Assembly: GCA_022072175.1 (NCBI GenBank) | Contig: JAJVIE010000003.1 | Span: forward strand, 120,598-184,597 | Reading direction: 5' to 3' | DNA length: 64,000 nt | Origin: Candidatus Omnitrophota bacterium | GTDB taxonomy: Bacteria; Omnitrophota; Gorgyraeia; 2-02-FULL-51-18 | Shown: piece after piece, positions 17,139 through 26,760 of the stretch | Position numbering within the stretch: the first letter of the stretch is position 1 | Layout: every line of letters begins with the position of its first letter | Notes under the pieces: generated by a model | Database searches by the model: none | Seen by the model: only the letters and a program-made list of their open reading frames with translations | Told to the model about the DNA's origin: nothing | Position numbers and translations under genes: made by a program

Positions 17139-18389
17139 TTGAGCGGTCCGCGCCTGGCCGTGATCGGAGCCGGAGCCGCGGGTCTGAGCGCGGCGATCTG
17201 GGCGGCCCGGTCCGGCCTCTCCGGGGAAAGCATCGTCCTTTTGGATTCGCGCCAGCGGATCGGCGCCAAGATCCTCATCTCCGGCGGTACGCGCTGTAAC
17301 GTCACCAACCGCTCGGTCCGTCCGTCCGACTACAGCGGCGGGCCCCGGCACTTCGTCAAGCACGTCCTCGAAGCGTTCCCGCCCGCACGGACGCGGGCTT
17401 TCTTCGCGGAGATCGGCGTGGAGCTGGTGCTCGAGCCGACCGGCAAATACTTCCCGACGACGCACAAGGCGGCCACCGTCCTTGAGGCCCTCCGGAGGGA
17501 GGTCGACCGCCTGGGGATCCGACTGGAGACCGGCCGCAGGATCTTGACGGCTCGCCGCCTCGGAGAGGCATGGGTGCTCGAAGATGCCGGAGGCGCCCAC
17601 CTGAGAGCCGAGCGGATCGTCCTGTGCACCGGAGGCCTGTCGCTTCCGGAGACCGGCAGTGACGGCACCGGTCTTCGTATCGCCCGTGACCTTGGCCACA
17701 CGCTCATCGCGACCACTCCGGCGCTGACGCCTCTGACGACGCAAGACGCCTGCTGGAAAACCCTGGCCGGCCTCACGCTCGAAGCGGCCCTCTCGCTCTA
17801 CCTGCGCGGACGCAAGGCGCACGAGGTGTCCGGGTCGATGCTTTTCACCCACGAAGGTTTCAGCGGTCCGGCCCCCATGGACCTGAGCCGTCACTACCTG
17901 CGCGCCGCCGGTGATCAGGCGGCCGAAGTGCGCGCCCGGTTCCTGCCCGGTCTGGACGAGAGCGTTCTCATTGAGGGACTGCGCGCGGGCCGCGATCACG
18001 AAGGGCTGAGGACCGTCCGGCACTTCCTGACGGAGCGCTTCGGCCTGGCCCTGCAGTTGTCGGAGCTTCTTTGCCGCCGCGCGGGTCTCGAGCGCGATGA
18101 GCGTCTGAAGGACCTCACGACCGACCACCGCAAAGCGCTGGTGCGTCAGATCCTCGATTGTCCGCTGGGCGTCGACGGCACGCTGGGTTACCGCAAGGCG
18201 GAGGTCACCGCCGGGGGAGTGGATCTCGCCGAGGTCCGGGCGTCGACCCTCGAGTCTCGCATCGCCGCCGGATTGCACTTCGCGGGGGAGGTCCTGGACG
18301 TGGACGGACGGATCGGGGGGTTCAACTTCCAATGGGCCTGGTCGAGCGGGCACGTCGCCGGACGGGCCTGCGCGGAGGCGTTGTCGTGA
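17139..18389 (+). CDS. NAD(P)/FAD-dependent oxidoreductase, HI0933/BaiN-like
   Basis: A 416-residue flavoprotein. The N-terminal dinucleotide loop is GAGAAGLSAAIWAAR; SGGTRCNVTN is the family signature; the C-terminal FAGEVLDVDGRIGGFNFQWAWSSG contacts FAD. The substrate of this family is mostly unknown. TTG 17139 is the start, eight bases after AGAGG. Its stop overlaps the GTG of maf (GTGA). Confidence 0.9.
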   Translation: MSGPRLAVIGAGAAGLSAAIWAARSGLSGESIVLLDSRQRIGAKILISGGTRCNVTNRSVRPSDYSGGPRHFVKHVLEAFPPARTRAFFAEIGVELVLEPTGKYFPTTHKAATVLEALRREVDRLGIRLETGRRILTARRLGEAWVLEDAGGAHLRAERIVLCTGGLSLPETGSDGTGLRIARDLGHTLIATTPALTPLTTQDACWKTLAGLTLEAALSLYLRGRKAHEVSGSMLFTHEGFSGPAPMDLSRHYLRAAGDQAAEVRARFLPGLDESVLIEGLRAGRDHEGLRTVRHFLTERFGLALQLSELLCRRAGLERDERLKDLTTDHRKALVRQILDCPLGVDGTLGYRKAEVTAGGVDLAEVRASTLESRIAAGLHFAGEVLDVDGRIGGFNFQWAWSSGHVAGRACAEALS

Positions 18390-18967
18390 TCTATCTGGCG
18401 TCGAGATCACCTCGCCGCAAGGCGCTCTTGCGCGCGGCGGGACTCCGTTACCAGTACGTCCGATCCGACTACGTGGAGCGCATGGATGCGGCCCGTCGTC
18501 CTTCGGCGCTGGTGCGTCGCCACGCGCTGGGCAAAGCTCTCGGCTCGCTCCCGTCCGTGCGTGGCAGCGGCGTCATTCTGGCCGCCGATACCATCGTGTA
18601 TCATCGGGGCCGCATCCTCGGCAAGCCCGTCTCGTTCCGGGGCGCCGAGAGGATGTTGGGGGCGTTGCAGGGGCGGTGGCACCGGGTCTACACCGGCGTC
18701 TGTCTCCTGGAGGTCCGCCAGGGCCGCCCCAAGCGGCGTGTCTTGTGGGTCGAGACGACCCGCGTGCGCATCCGCAGGATGACACGGCATGACATCAGAG
18801 CGTATTTCCGCAAGGTCGATCCGCTGGACAAGGCCGGAGCCTACGCGATCCAATCCCGAGCGGTCAAGGTCGTCGAGCGCCATGAGGGTTGTTATGACAA
18901 TGCGGTCGGGTTGCCCGCCAGCGCCATCAGGCAGATCAAAAAATTTCAAAAGAATATTGATAAATAA
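18386..18967 (+). CDS. maf: Maf-family nucleotide pyrophosphatase
   Basis: A 193-residue Maf/HAM1-like enzyme that hydrolyses non-canonical or m7G/dTTP-type nucleoside triphosphates. It has the opening ASRSPRRKALL, the catalytic ADTIV, and PLDKAGAYAIQ. GTG 18386 overlaps the flavoprotein stop. The 3' end becomes strongly AT-rich because it contains the promoter of the following gene. Confidence 0.92.
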   Translation: MIYLASRSPRRKALLRAAGLRYQYVRSDYVERMDAARRPSALVRRHALGKALGSLPSVRGSGVILAADTIVYHRGRILGKPVSFRGAERMLGALQGRWHRVYTGVCLLEVRQGRPKRRVLWVETTRVRIRRMTRHDIRAYFRKVDPLDKAGAYAIQSRAVKVVERHEGCYDNAVGLPASAIRQIKKFQKNIDK

Positions 18968-18985
18968 TAGTTAATTCAGTATATT
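18957..18985 (+). promoter_or_regulatory. AT-rich promoter inside the end of maf
   Basis: TTGATA (18957-18962), 17-base spacer, TATATT (18980-18985). The expected start near 18992 leaves only about nine bases before ATG 19001, without a ribosome site. AATAATA (18963-18969) and TATTATT (18982-18988) form an inverted repeat overlapping the -10. Confidence 0.75.
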
Positions 18986-19000
18986 ATTAGTTAAAAATAC

Positions 19001-22000
19001 ATGGATTCCATCAAATCCCCAACCGCTCTTCCGGCGGGTCCGCGGCGTTCCTGGTGGTCGGACGCTGAGGGTCGTCTTTCGCCGCATCTGCTGTTCTTCG
19101 CCTCGGGCTTCACGGCACTGGTCTTCGAGGTCGTCTGGGCCAAGCAGGCCTGCCTGATCTTCGGGAACACCAGTCTGGCCTCCGCGACGGTCATCGGATC
19201 GTTCATGGCGGGCCTGGCGATCGGCAGTCGTTTGTTCGGTTGGTGGGCCGACCGGAACCCCCACAAAGGATGGGTGGCCTACGGGTGGCTGGAGGGAGGA
19301 GTGGCGGTGTACGCGCTGTTGTTCCCCTGGATCCTCGGCGCCATGGAACCGCTCTACGCGGCGGCCTACGCCCGGTGGTCGGGGGACTTCATGCGTCTGT
19401 CGCTCGCGCGGGCGGCGTTGGCTTTCGCGCTGTTGGCGGTGCCGACGACGCTGATGGGCGGCACGCTACCGCTCTTGAGCCGCTTCTTGAGCCGCACCGC
19501 TTCGGACGGCGGCCGGCAGGCCGGAGGCCTGTACACGCTCAATCTTTTCGGGGCCGCAGCGGGCGCCTTCGCCAGCGGCTACATCCTCCTGGAGCTTCTC
19601 GGCGTGCGGGGCGCATCGCTCTTGGCGAGCGCGATCAATCTGGCGATCTGCGCTGCGGTGTTGACCGATATCCGGGCCCGCGCGACGGCGCCGCTTCCCG
19701 CCGCCGACGCTGAGATCGCCGCGCCGGACGGCGGAGAGGAGAGGCTGGTCGCGCCAGGCGCGATCCGACTGGTCTATGCGCTGCTGGCGCTACACGGCTT
19801 CGCGGCGTTCGTCGTGCAGATCTGCTGGGTGCGGGCCTGCGCGCTGATCCTCAGCTCCTCGACGTACGCGCTCTCGGCGACGTTGACCGTTTACCTCTTG
19901 GGCTTGGCGATCGGAGGTTTGATCGTGACCCGATGCGTCTGCTCGGGTGTGCGTCCGACGGCCGGGCGCCTGGGATACCTGGAGGCTTCGGCCGGCGTCG
20001 CCGTGCTCCTGTTCATCCCGATGTTCGAGAACGCGGCCTTCGGGTTCGCGCGCGTTTTTCCCTACGTCTACACGAGCCCGGTGCTCGTGATGGTCACCCA
20101 GCTGGCGCTGGCGATCGCCATCATGGTGGTGCCGACGGTACTGATCGGAGCTTTTCTGCCCGCGACGTTGTGTCTCTTGGGGCGGAGCGCGAAGATCGGC
20201 CGGGTCGTCGGCCGATGCTACGCTTTCAATACGGCCGGCGCCCTGGCCGGGTCGTTCCTGACGGCGTTCGTGCTCATCCCGGGCATCGGTGTCCACGGCT
20301 CGATCTTGGTGGCGAGCTTCGTGTTCGTCATCTCCGGGGTGTGGCTGGTCGCTGTCGATCCCGAAGTGCGCGGCGGCCTCAAGGTCCGCCGGATCATCGC
20401 GGCGGTGTTGCCGGCGTTCCTATTGATGTTCTATCCCTGGAGCCGGGAGCTGTTCGGCAGCGGCGTGGCCGTATACGCCGACTCGTGGTCGAGGTACGCG
20501 ATGATGGGCCGGCAGGTCTTCTTCGAAGTGATGAAGCAGAACCGCGACCTGGTCTTCTACCGCGACGGCATCTCCTCGACGGTGACGGTGCTGCGTTACC
20601 AGGACCAGACCGGCCGCGTGCAGAAGTCCCTGCGCGTGAACGGCAAGACCGACGCCTCCACCGTCGGGGACATGGCGACCCAGCTTTATCTCGGGTATAT
20701 CCCGCTCTTCGCGCACCCCAACCCCAAGAACGTGCTTGTGATCGGACTGGGGGCCGGAGTGACCGTCGGGACGGCGACGCAGTTCGACAGCGTGCGCTCC
20801 ATCGAGTGCGTCGAGATCGAGCCGGCGGTCGTCGACGCCAACAGATTCTTCTCGATCGAGAACCATTTCGCTCTGCGGGACCCCCGGGTCAAAGTGGTCA
20901 TCGGGGACGGCCGCAACCACGTGCGTTTCACGCCCAAGAAGTACGACGTCATCATCTCGGAGCCGTCCAATCCCTGGATCGCGGGGATCTCGTCGCTGTT
21001 CTCCAGGGAACACTACCGCGCGTCGCTGGCGGCGCTCAGCGAGGAAGGCGTCTTCGGACAATGGTTCCATTCCTATCAGATGACGCCCGAGGATTTCCAG
21101 ATGATCATCCGGACCTTCGCGGAGGTTTTTCCGCACACGGAGCTCTACCGGCTCAACGGCAGTGACTATATGCTGCTGGGTTCGCGCGGACCCGTCCGGT
21201 ACGAGTCCTCGCGCATCCGCAAGACCGTTCGCTCCAAGCCGCTGATGTCCTCGGACCTGAAGTTCTTCACGGACAGCCGGGGTGATTTCGTGACCAGAAC
21301 GTTCCTGCTCAGCAACGAGGATCTGAGGGCGTTCCTCAAGGACTCCCCGGGACCGGTGATCACGGACGACCGCTTGCTGCTCGAGTACCGCGCTCCGCGC
21401 AATCTGTACCGGAGTTCGGGGGATGTGGCGGACTGGATCGACCGGATGCCACGCAAGACGATCTTCCCGGACTACAAGGACGTTTCGCCCGAGAGCCTCA
21501 TCGAAGCCCCCGAGGCATCGCACGTGATCCTGCAGCAGGCCGAAGCGGCCATCGGTATCGGTGACCCGGAACGGGCCCTGCGGTATTTCGCGCAGGCCGT
21601 GCGTATCAAGGGGTACGACGCGGCGCTGCACCGGCAGATCGGCATGACCTACGAGTCGATCGGGCGCTTCGTCCGCGCGCGCCAGCATTACATGAGGGCG
21701 CTCAAGGATCCCTCGGTCGGTCCCCAGGCGGCCAGTCTGATGCGCCGAGCCCGGATCCGGGCCATGTTCCTGTACAACCCGCTGATGTCCCGGGACGTGG
21801 AGCTGCGCAATCTGATCGCCCGGCTCAGCTATTTCGGGGGGGACATCGTCTCGGCCATGCGTCTGTGCTCCGAGGCGATGGACATGGACCCGACGTATCT
21901 CAAGAACTACGCGGATATGGCCGTCTATTCGGCCTCGGTGGGGTTGCCCAAAGAAGCCTATGAGCTGCTCCGTAAGGCCAGTGAGGTGAATCCCAACGAT

Positions 22001-22069
22001 CCGGCGGTCCTTACCGCAGCCGAGCTGATCCGCCGCCAATACGGGGCTCCGCAGGACCAGGAGGCTTGA
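19001..22069 (+). CDS. Membrane-fused spermidine synthase-like protein with TPR tail
   Basis: A 1,022-residue three-part protein. Residues about 25-480 contain numerous membrane helices in two sets, with the family start LLFFASGFTALVFEVVWAKQ. About 500-750 is a spermidine synthase-type fold: VLVIGLGAGVTVG, CVEIEPAVVDA, GDGRNHVRF and SEPSNPWIAG. From about 830 there are TPR-like helices. The family is common, but its substrate is often unknown; the DGR loop in place of a typical synthase Asp-rich site leaves polyamine synthesis uncertain. It has its own short-leader promoter. Confidence 0.88.
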   Translation: MDSIKSPTALPAGPRRSWWSDAEGRLSPHLLFFASGFTALVFEVVWAKQACLIFGNTSLASATVIGSFMAGLAIGSRLFGWWADRNPHKGWVAYGWLEGGVAVYALLFPWILGAMEPLYAAAYARWSGDFMRLSLARAALAFALLAVPTTLMGGTLPLLSRFLSRTASDGGRQAGGLYTLNLFGAAAGAFASGYILLELLGVRGASLLASAINLAICAAVLTDIRARATAPLPAADAEIAAPDGGEERLVAPGAIRLVYALLALHGFAAFVVQICWVRACALILSSSTYALSATLTVYLLGLAIGGLIVTRCVCSGVRPTAGRLGYLEASAGVAVLLFIPMFENAAFGFARVFPYVYTSPVLVMVTQLALAIAIMVVPTVLIGAFLPATLCLLGRSAKIGRVVGRCYAFNTAGALAGSFLTAFVLIPGIGVHGSILVASFVFVISGVWLVAVDPEVRGGLKVRRIIAAVLPAFLLMFYPWSRELFGSGVAVYADSWSRYAMMGRQVFFEVMKQNRDLVFYRDGISSTVTVLRYQDQTGRVQKSLRVNGKTDASTVGDMATQLYLGYIPLFAHPNPKNVLVIGLGAGVTVGTATQFDSVRSIECVEIEPAVVDANRFFSIENHFALRDPRVKVVIGDGRNHVRFTPKKYDVIISEPSNPWIAGISSLFSREHYRASLAALSEEGVFGQWFHSYQMTPEDFQMIIRTFAEVFPHTELYRLNGSDYMLLGSRGPVRYESSRIRKTVRSKPLMSSDLKFFTDSRGDFVTRTFLLSNEDLRAFLKDSPGPVITDDRLLLEYRAPRNLYRSSGDVADWIDRMPRKTIFPDYKDVSPESLIEAPEASHVILQQAEAAIGIGDPERALRYFAQAVRIKGYDAALHRQIGMTYESIGRFVRARQHYMRALKDPSVGPQAASLMRRARIRAMFLYNPLMSRDVELRNLIARLSYFGGDIVSAMRLCSEAMDMDPTYLKNYADMAVYSASVGLPKEAYELLRKASEVNPNDPAVLTAAELIRRQYGAPQDQEA

Positions 22070-22093
22070 CGCCCGCCGAAATGGCTGTAAGCT
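22066..22093 (+). promoter_or_regulatory. Weak promoter candidate before greA
   Basis: TTGACG (22066-22071) overlaps the preceding stop codon; the best -10 at 16-base spacing is TAAGCT (22088-22093), a poor match. Offered as the only candidate in this gap. Confidence 0.35.
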
Positions 22094-22135
22094 GTATGGG
22101 TACGCCCTGCAACCCATCGAAAGAGGCCCAAGACC

Positions 22136-22615
22136 ATGAGCAGTGAGAAGATCCCGATGAGCCGGGAGGGATACGACAAGCTGGCCCGAGAGCTCGAGTA
22201 CCTGCAGACGGGCAAGCGCAAGGAGATCGCCGACGACATCGCGCGCGCGCGGGCGTTCGGGGACCTGCGCGAGAACGCCGAGTACGACGCCGCCAAGAAC
22301 AGCCAGGCGCTCAACGAGAAGCGTATCGTGGAGCTCGGCGACCGCCTGAGCCGGGCCCAGATCATCGACGAGTCCAAGATCGCTCGGGACGCCGTCCTCA
22401 TCGGCGCGACCGTCCTGCTCAAGGACCTCAAGAGCCAGGATGAGATCACCTACATCATCGTGCCCCAGGACGAGGCGGATTTCGACGCCGGTAAGATCTC
22501 CGTGACCTCTCCGATCGCCAAAGGGTTGCTGGGCCTCAAGGTCGGCGATGCCGCCGAGATCAAGATCCCCGCCGGGGTGCTCAAGTACAAGGTCCTCAAG
22601 ATCTCCCGCGACTGA
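22136..22615 (+). CDS. greA: Transcription elongation factor GreA
   Basis: A 159-residue factor of normal length that stimulates RNA polymerase to cleave backtracked transcripts. The N-terminal coiled coil carries the acidic tip GDLRENAEYDAAK; the C-terminal domain has PIAKGLLGLKVGD. dusB begins 12 bases later, giving a greA-dusB pair. Confidence 0.97.
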   Translation: MSSEKIPMSREGYDKLARELEYLQTGKRKEIADDIARARAFGDLRENAEYDAAKNSQALNEKRIVELGDRLSRAQIIDESKIARDAVLIGATVLLKDLKSQDEITYIIVPQDEADFDAGKISVTSPIAKGLLGLKVGDAAEIKIPAGVLKYKVLKISRD

Positions 22616-22626
22616 CGCGGGCCGAT

Positions 22627-23634
22627 GTGCTCAAGCTCAAATCCCTGACCCTCAAAAGCAACGTCATCCAGTCTCCCATGGCCGGATGCACGGACCTCGC
22701 CTACCGGATCCTCTCGCGCAGGTACGGCATGGAGTTCGCCTTTTTGGAAATGGTCTCCGCCGAAGCGCTTGTCCGCGGACATGCGGGAACGCACGAGTTG
22801 ATGAAAACCTCCCCGGAGGACCGGCCTCTGGGGGCGCAGATCGTTGGCTGTCGTCCGGAAGCGATGGGTGAAGCGGCCGCCATCGTGGAGGGTATGGGCT
22901 ACGACCTCCTGGACATCAACTTCGGCTGTCCGGTCCCCAAGGTCGCCGGACAGGGCGCGGGTTCGGCCCTTTTGGCTCAGCCCGAGAAAGCCGAACAGAT
23001 CTTCCGCAGCGTCGTCAAAGCCGTCAAGCGTATCCCCGTGACCGTCAAGATGCGTCTGGGTGTGGCCGACGGCTCCGGACGCGAAGCCGCGCGCATCGCC
23101 CGGATCGCGCAGGATTGCGGGCTCGACGCGATCACCGTGCACGGCCGCACGCGTGTACAGGGTTATTCCGGCCAGGCCGACTATGAGGCCATCGCCCGCG
23201 TGCGGGAGGCCGTGAGCATTCCCTTGATCGGTAACGGGGATGTGTTGTGCGGCGAGGATGCCGAGCGTCTGCGCCGCACCGCCGGGGTCGACGGGGTCAT
23301 GATCGGACGCGGGGGTCTCGGTAATCCGTGGATCTTCAAGCAGATCGAGCGTTCGCTCTCGGGGGACCGCTCGCCCGTCCAGGAGCCGGATCTTGCGACC
23401 AAGAAGCGGGTGCTCCTGGAGCATCTGGAGCTGGAGCTGGCCCATCGCGAGGAGCGGACGGTCATCGCGCACATGCGCCGTATCGCATGCTGGTATTTCA
23501 AGAACCTGCCGGGTGTGGCGCAGTTCCGCGGACGCATCAATGTTTGTCAGTCGGCCGTCGAACTGCGTCATCTGATCGAGAGCTTCGACGGACAGGGTCC
23601 CACCGGTACGGAGGATGTCGCCGCGGCGGCCTGA
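22627..23634 (+). CDS. dusB: tRNA-dihydrouridine synthase
   Basis: A 335-residue FMN enzyme reducing uridine to dihydrouridine in tRNA. Hallmarks: SPMAGCTDLAYR near the start, DINFGCPVPKVAGQGAGSALL with the catalytic Cys, VKMRLG, TVHGRTR and GNGDV. GTG 22627 is the start. No -10/-35 separates it from greA. Confidence 0.95.
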   Translation: MLKLKSLTLKSNVIQSPMAGCTDLAYRILSRRYGMEFAFLEMVSAEALVRGHAGTHELMKTSPEDRPLGAQIVGCRPEAMGEAAAIVEGMGYDLLDINFGCPVPKVAGQGAGSALLAQPEKAEQIFRSVVKAVKRIPVTVKMRLGVADGSGREAARIARIAQDCGLDAITVHGRTRVQGYSGQADYEAIARVREAVSIPLIGNGDVLCGEDAERLRRTAGVDGVMIGRGGLGNPWIFKQIERSLSGDRSPVQEPDLATKKRVLLEHLELELAHREERTVIAHMRRIACWYFKNLPGVAQFRGRINVCQSAVELRHLIESFDGQGPTGTEDVAAAA

Positions 23635-23642
23635 CCCCTCGC

Positions 23643-23671
23643 TTGACTTCCGTACAGGGCTCGGCTATTCT
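23643..23671 (+). promoter_or_regulatory. Promoter for typA (or for a short leader RNA)
   Basis: TTGACT (23643-23648), 17-base spacer, TATTCT (23666-23671). The expected start near 23679 gives a leader of about 90 bases that contains a terminator-like hairpin. Confidence 0.8.
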
Positions 23672-23718
23672 TTTGAAACTCGATCGGCCCGTATAACGTC
23701 CAAATATCAAGATCTACC

Positions 23719-23761
23719 GACTGCGGACCCGAAGGTGTTGGTGTTCGCAGTCTTTATTTTT
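23719..23761 (+). terminator. Terminator-like hairpin in the typA leader
   Basis: GACTGCGGAC (23719-23728) pairs with GTTCGCAGTC (23743-23752), ten pairs including one G-T, with a 14-base loop, then TTTATTTTT. It ends eight bases before ATG 23770. Either it is an attenuator of typA, or it ends a separate RNA of about 80 bases. Confidence 0.75.
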
Positions 23762-23769
23762 GAGGCCCC

Positions 23770-25590
23770 ATGAAGCAGTTGGATATCCGCAACATCGCCA
23801 TCATCGCTCACGTCGATCACGGCAAGACCACGCTCGTCGACGCGATCCTGCGCCAGACCCGCGTGCACCGCAACATCCATGACATGGGCGAGCGGATCAT
23901 GGACTCGATGGACCTCGAGCGCGAACGCGGCATCACCATTCGCGCCAAGAACGCCAGCGTCACCTACAAGGACGTCAAGATCAACATCGTGGATACGCCG
24001 GGTCATGCGGATTTCGGCGGAGAGGTCGAGCGGACGCTGAGGATGGTCGACGGCGTTCTTCTGGTCGTCGACGCCAAGGACGGTCCGATGCCCCAGACGC
24101 GCTTCGTGCTGCGTAAGGCCTTGGAGCTGGGTCTCCGCGCGATCGTGGTCATCAACAAGATCGACCGCCCCGACTCCCAGATCGATGAGGTGGTCAACCG
24201 CACGTTCGATCTGTTCTGCGAGCTCAACGCCGACGAGCGTCAGTTGGATTTTCCGATCGTCTACGCTTCGGCGCTCAAGGGGATGGCGACGCTCGATCCG
24301 CACAAGCCCGGTGACGATATCTCGCCGCTCCTGGACACCGTCATCGACAAAGTGCCGCCGCCCGTGGCCCGCCCCGAGGATCCTCTGCAGATGCTGGTGC
24401 TGGCCCTCACGTACGATTCGTACAAGGGCAAGATGGGTATCGGCCGCATCTCGGCGGGATCGATCAAGAAGGGTGACGGCGTGGCCCTCGTCCGCCGTGA
24501 CGGCAGTCAGGTCAACACCCGCGTGACGAGCATCCTGACGTACCAGGGCCTCGAGCGGGCCGAGCTCGAAGAGGCCGGCTCCGGAGACATCGTGGCCGTC
24601 GCGGGTTTCGAGGACATCGGTATCGGCGAGACCATCACCGACCCCGCGCGTCCGGCGCCGCTGCCGGTGCTGGAGATCGATGAGCCGACCGTGCAGATGA
24701 CCATCGGCGTCAATACCAGTCCTTTTGCCGGACGAGAGGGGAAGTACGTCACCTCCCGAGTGATCCGCGACCGCCTGTACCGGGAGCTGGAGACCAACGT
24801 CTCGCTGCGCGTACAGGAGACCGACGCGGCCGATACGTTCCTGGTGTCAGGCCGTGGGGAGCTGCACCTGGCGGTGCTGATCGAGACCATGCGCCGCGAA
24901 GGGTTCGAACTGCAGGTCTCCCAGCCCAAGGTCATCCTGCACGAGAAGGACGGTGTCCGGCAGGAGCCGTTCGAGTTCCTCATCATCGATCTGCCGTCCC
25001 AGTACCAGGGTACGGTCATCGAGGAGATCGGTAAGCGCAAAGGCATCCTCAAGAACATGCTCCAGGCCCCGACAGGGGAGCTTCATCTGGAGTACCAGAT
25101 CCCGACCCGCGGCATCATCGGGCTCAAGGGCGTTCTCATGACCAAGACCCGTGGCACCGCCGTGATGAACCATGTGTTCGACGAATACAAGCCGATGGTG
25201 GACGCCGATATCGGTCCCGGCTCCCACGGCTCGCTGGTCGCCAGCGAACAGGGTGAGTCGAGCAGTTACGGTCTGGCCAATTGCCAGGAGCGCGGAGAGC
25301 TTTTCATCGGCTCGGGCGTGGAGGTGTACACCGGCATGATCATCGGTGAGAACTCCCGCGACGAGGACCTCGATATCAGCCCATGCAAGACCAAGAAGCT
25401 GTCCAACACACGCTCCTCCGGTTCGGACGAGGCGATCGTGCTCGTGCCTCCGCGCGAACTGACCCTGGAGCTGGCCATCGAGTACATCGGTCCGGACGAG
25501 CTGGTGGAGGCCACGCCCAAGAGCCTCCGTCTGCGCAAGCGCGTGCTCGATCCCACCCAGCGCAAGCGTCTCAGAAGGCAGGGCGAGTGA
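23770..25590 (+). CDS. typA: GTP-binding translation factor TypA/BipA
   Basis: A 606-residue ribosome-associated GTPase of standard length. G motifs are [21 protein letters not shown] and NKIDRPDSQ, with the RGITI switch; C-terminal EF-G-like domains follow, including [10 protein letters not shown] and the BipA-specific end. It acts in ribosome assembly and stress adaptation. The leader hairpin suggests control by premature termination. Its stop overlaps the GTG of rluB. Confidence 0.97.
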   Translation: MKQLDIRNIAIIAHVDHGKTTLVDAILRQTRVHRNIHDMGERIMDSMDLERERGITIRAKNASVTYKDVKINIVDTPGHADFGGEVERTLRMVDGVLLVVDAKDGPMPQTRFVLRKALELGLRAIVVINKIDRPDSQIDEVVNRTFDLFCELNADERQLDFPIVYASALKGMATLDPHKPGDDISPLLDTVIDKVPPPVARPEDPLQMLVLALTYDSYKGKMGIGRISAGSIKKGDGVALVRRDGSQVNTRVTSILTYQGLERAELEEAGSGDIVAVAGFEDIGIGETITDPARPAPLPVLEIDEPTVQMTIGVNTSPFAGREGKYVTSRVIRDRLYRELETNVSLRVQETDAADTFLVSGRGELHLAVLIETMRREGFELQVSQPKVILHEKDGVRQEPFEFLIIDLPSQYQGTVIEEIGKRKGILKNMLQAPTGELHLEYQIPTRGIIGLKGVLMTKTRGTAVMNHVFDEYKPMVDADIGPGSHGSLVASEQGESSSYGLANCQERGELFIGSGVEVYTGMIIGENSRDEDLDISPCKTKKLSNTRSSGSDEAIVLVPPRELTLELAIEYIGPDELVEATPKSLRLRKRVLDPTQRKRLRRQGE

Positions 25591-26387
25591 GCGGTCCGGC
25601 CGACGCGTCCGCCCCGGGGTCCCCGGAGGCGGCGTCCAAGGGCGAGCGTCTGCAGGTGGTGCTGGCACGTTTCGGCGTGGCCAGCCGTCGCGGTGTGGTC
25701 GAGATGATCGAGGCCGGACGCGTCAGCGTCAACGGCGAGGTCGTCCGCGAGAAAGGGCACCGGGTCCTGTCGGCGACCGACGAGATCCGCCTCGACGGAC
25801 AGGTGCTCGGTGTCGCCAAGCCCGCGCGACACCGTTATTTCGTCCTCTACAAACCCAAGAACGTCATGACCACCCTGCAGGATCCCCACGCGGAGCATAC
25901 GGTGGCGGACTATTTCGGGGACGTGCCCGAGCGTCTGTTCCCGGTCGGCCGCCTGGACCGCGACACGACGGGCCTGCTCATCGTCACCAACGACGGTGAG
26001 CTGGCGTTCCGCCTGACGCATCCGAGCTACGGTATCAAGAAGGTCTATCGTGTCCTGGTCGCGGGCAGTGTTTCGGACGAGAAGATCAAGCGTCTCAAGA
26101 AGGGCGTCGAGCTCGAGGACGGCCCGACTTCCCCGTGCGAGGTCATCCTGGTCGGCCGAAGGCCCGACCTCAGCGAGTTGACGGTCATCCTCCATGAAGG
26201 CCGCAAACGGCAGATCCGGCGTATCTTCGAGCAGGTCGGGCACCGCGTGCTCGAGCTCGAGCGCGTCTCCTACGGTCCGTTGACACTTGCCGGGATGCGG
26301 CCGGGACAGCGGCGTGAATTACGCGCTTCCGAAGTCTCCTCGCTCAGACGGGTGACGGGTCTCGGCAGGACCCCCAAGACGGAGTGA
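25587..26387 (+). CDS. rluB: 23S rRNA pseudouridine synthase, RluB/RsuA type
   Basis: A 266-residue pseudouridine synthase. After a Pro/Ala/Ser-rich start come an S4 domain (RLQVVLARFGVASRR...) at about 20-70 and the catalytic domain with GRLDRDTTGLLI, containing the catalytic Asp, and EGRKRQIRRI. GTG 25587 overlaps the typA stop (GTGA). RsuA, RluB and RluF are hard to separate by eye, so the symbol is provisional. Confidence 0.88.
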   Translation: MSGPADASAPGSPEAASKGERLQVVLARFGVASRRGVVEMIEAGRVSVNGEVVREKGHRVLSATDEIRLDGQVLGVAKPARHRYFVLYKPKNVMTTLQDPHAEHTVADYFGDVPERLFPVGRLDRDTTGLLIVTNDGELAFRLTHPSYGIKKVYRVLVAGSVSDEKIKRLKKGVELEDGPTSPCEVILVGRRPDLSELTVILHEGRKRQIRRIFEQVGHRVLELERVSYGPLTLAGMRPGQRRELRASEVSSLRRVTGLGRTPKTE

Positions 26388-26391
26388 TCCG

Positions 26392-26634
26392 ATGGCCGAC
26401 GTCGTCATCTATACCGCCACGTACTGTTCTTACTGCCATGCGGCCAAAAAACTCCTGACCGATAAGGGCGTCCGCTATCGCGAGATCGACGTCACCGATG
26501 ACGCCGACGAGCGCCGGCAGCTGGTCGAGAAAAGCGGCGGCCGTGAGACCGTGCCGCAGATCTTCGCCGACGGCCGTCACATCGGCGGATACGACGACCT
26601 GGTCCGCTACTACCGCGAAGGACACACCCTCTAA
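26392..26634 (+). CDS. grxC: Glutaredoxin
   Basis: An 80-residue dithiol glutaredoxin with active site CSYC near residue 12, TVP loop (ETVPQIF) and GGYDDL glutathione-binding turn. It reduces disulfides using glutathione or another low-molecular thiol. It follows rluB by four bases and probably closes the typA-rluB-grx transcript. Confidence 0.93.
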   Translation: MADVVIYTATYCSYCHAAKKLLTDKGVRYREIDVTDDADERRQLVEKSGGRETVPQIFADGRHIGGYDDLVRYYREGHTL

Positions 26635-26701
26635 GACCGCCTCTCCGGGACCCTCCGGGGGCCGCTCCCGCTCAAGTCCGCTCAAAAGCATCGTCTTGCG
26701 C

Positions 26702-26730
26702 TTGACATTGAACGAACGTTCAATTAAAAT
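26702..26730 (+). promoter_or_regulatory. Consensus promoter with built-in operator
   Basis: TTGACA (26702-26707), 17-base spacer, TAAAAT (26725-26730). The palindrome described in the next entry fills the spacer, so a bound repressor would block RNA polymerase. It drives the small genes at 26761 and 26994. Confidence 0.85.
26707..26724 (+). promoter_or_regulatory. Palindromic operator, TetR-type
   Basis: ATTGAACG-AA-CGTTCAAT: perfect 8-base arms around a 2-base centre, exactly between -35 and -10. The TGAACGnnCGTTCA form resembles operators of TetR-family repressors. No TetR-like gene is in the window. Confidence 0.75.
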
Positions 26731-26760
26731 CCGTACCAGACAAGACAAAGGAGAATCGGC

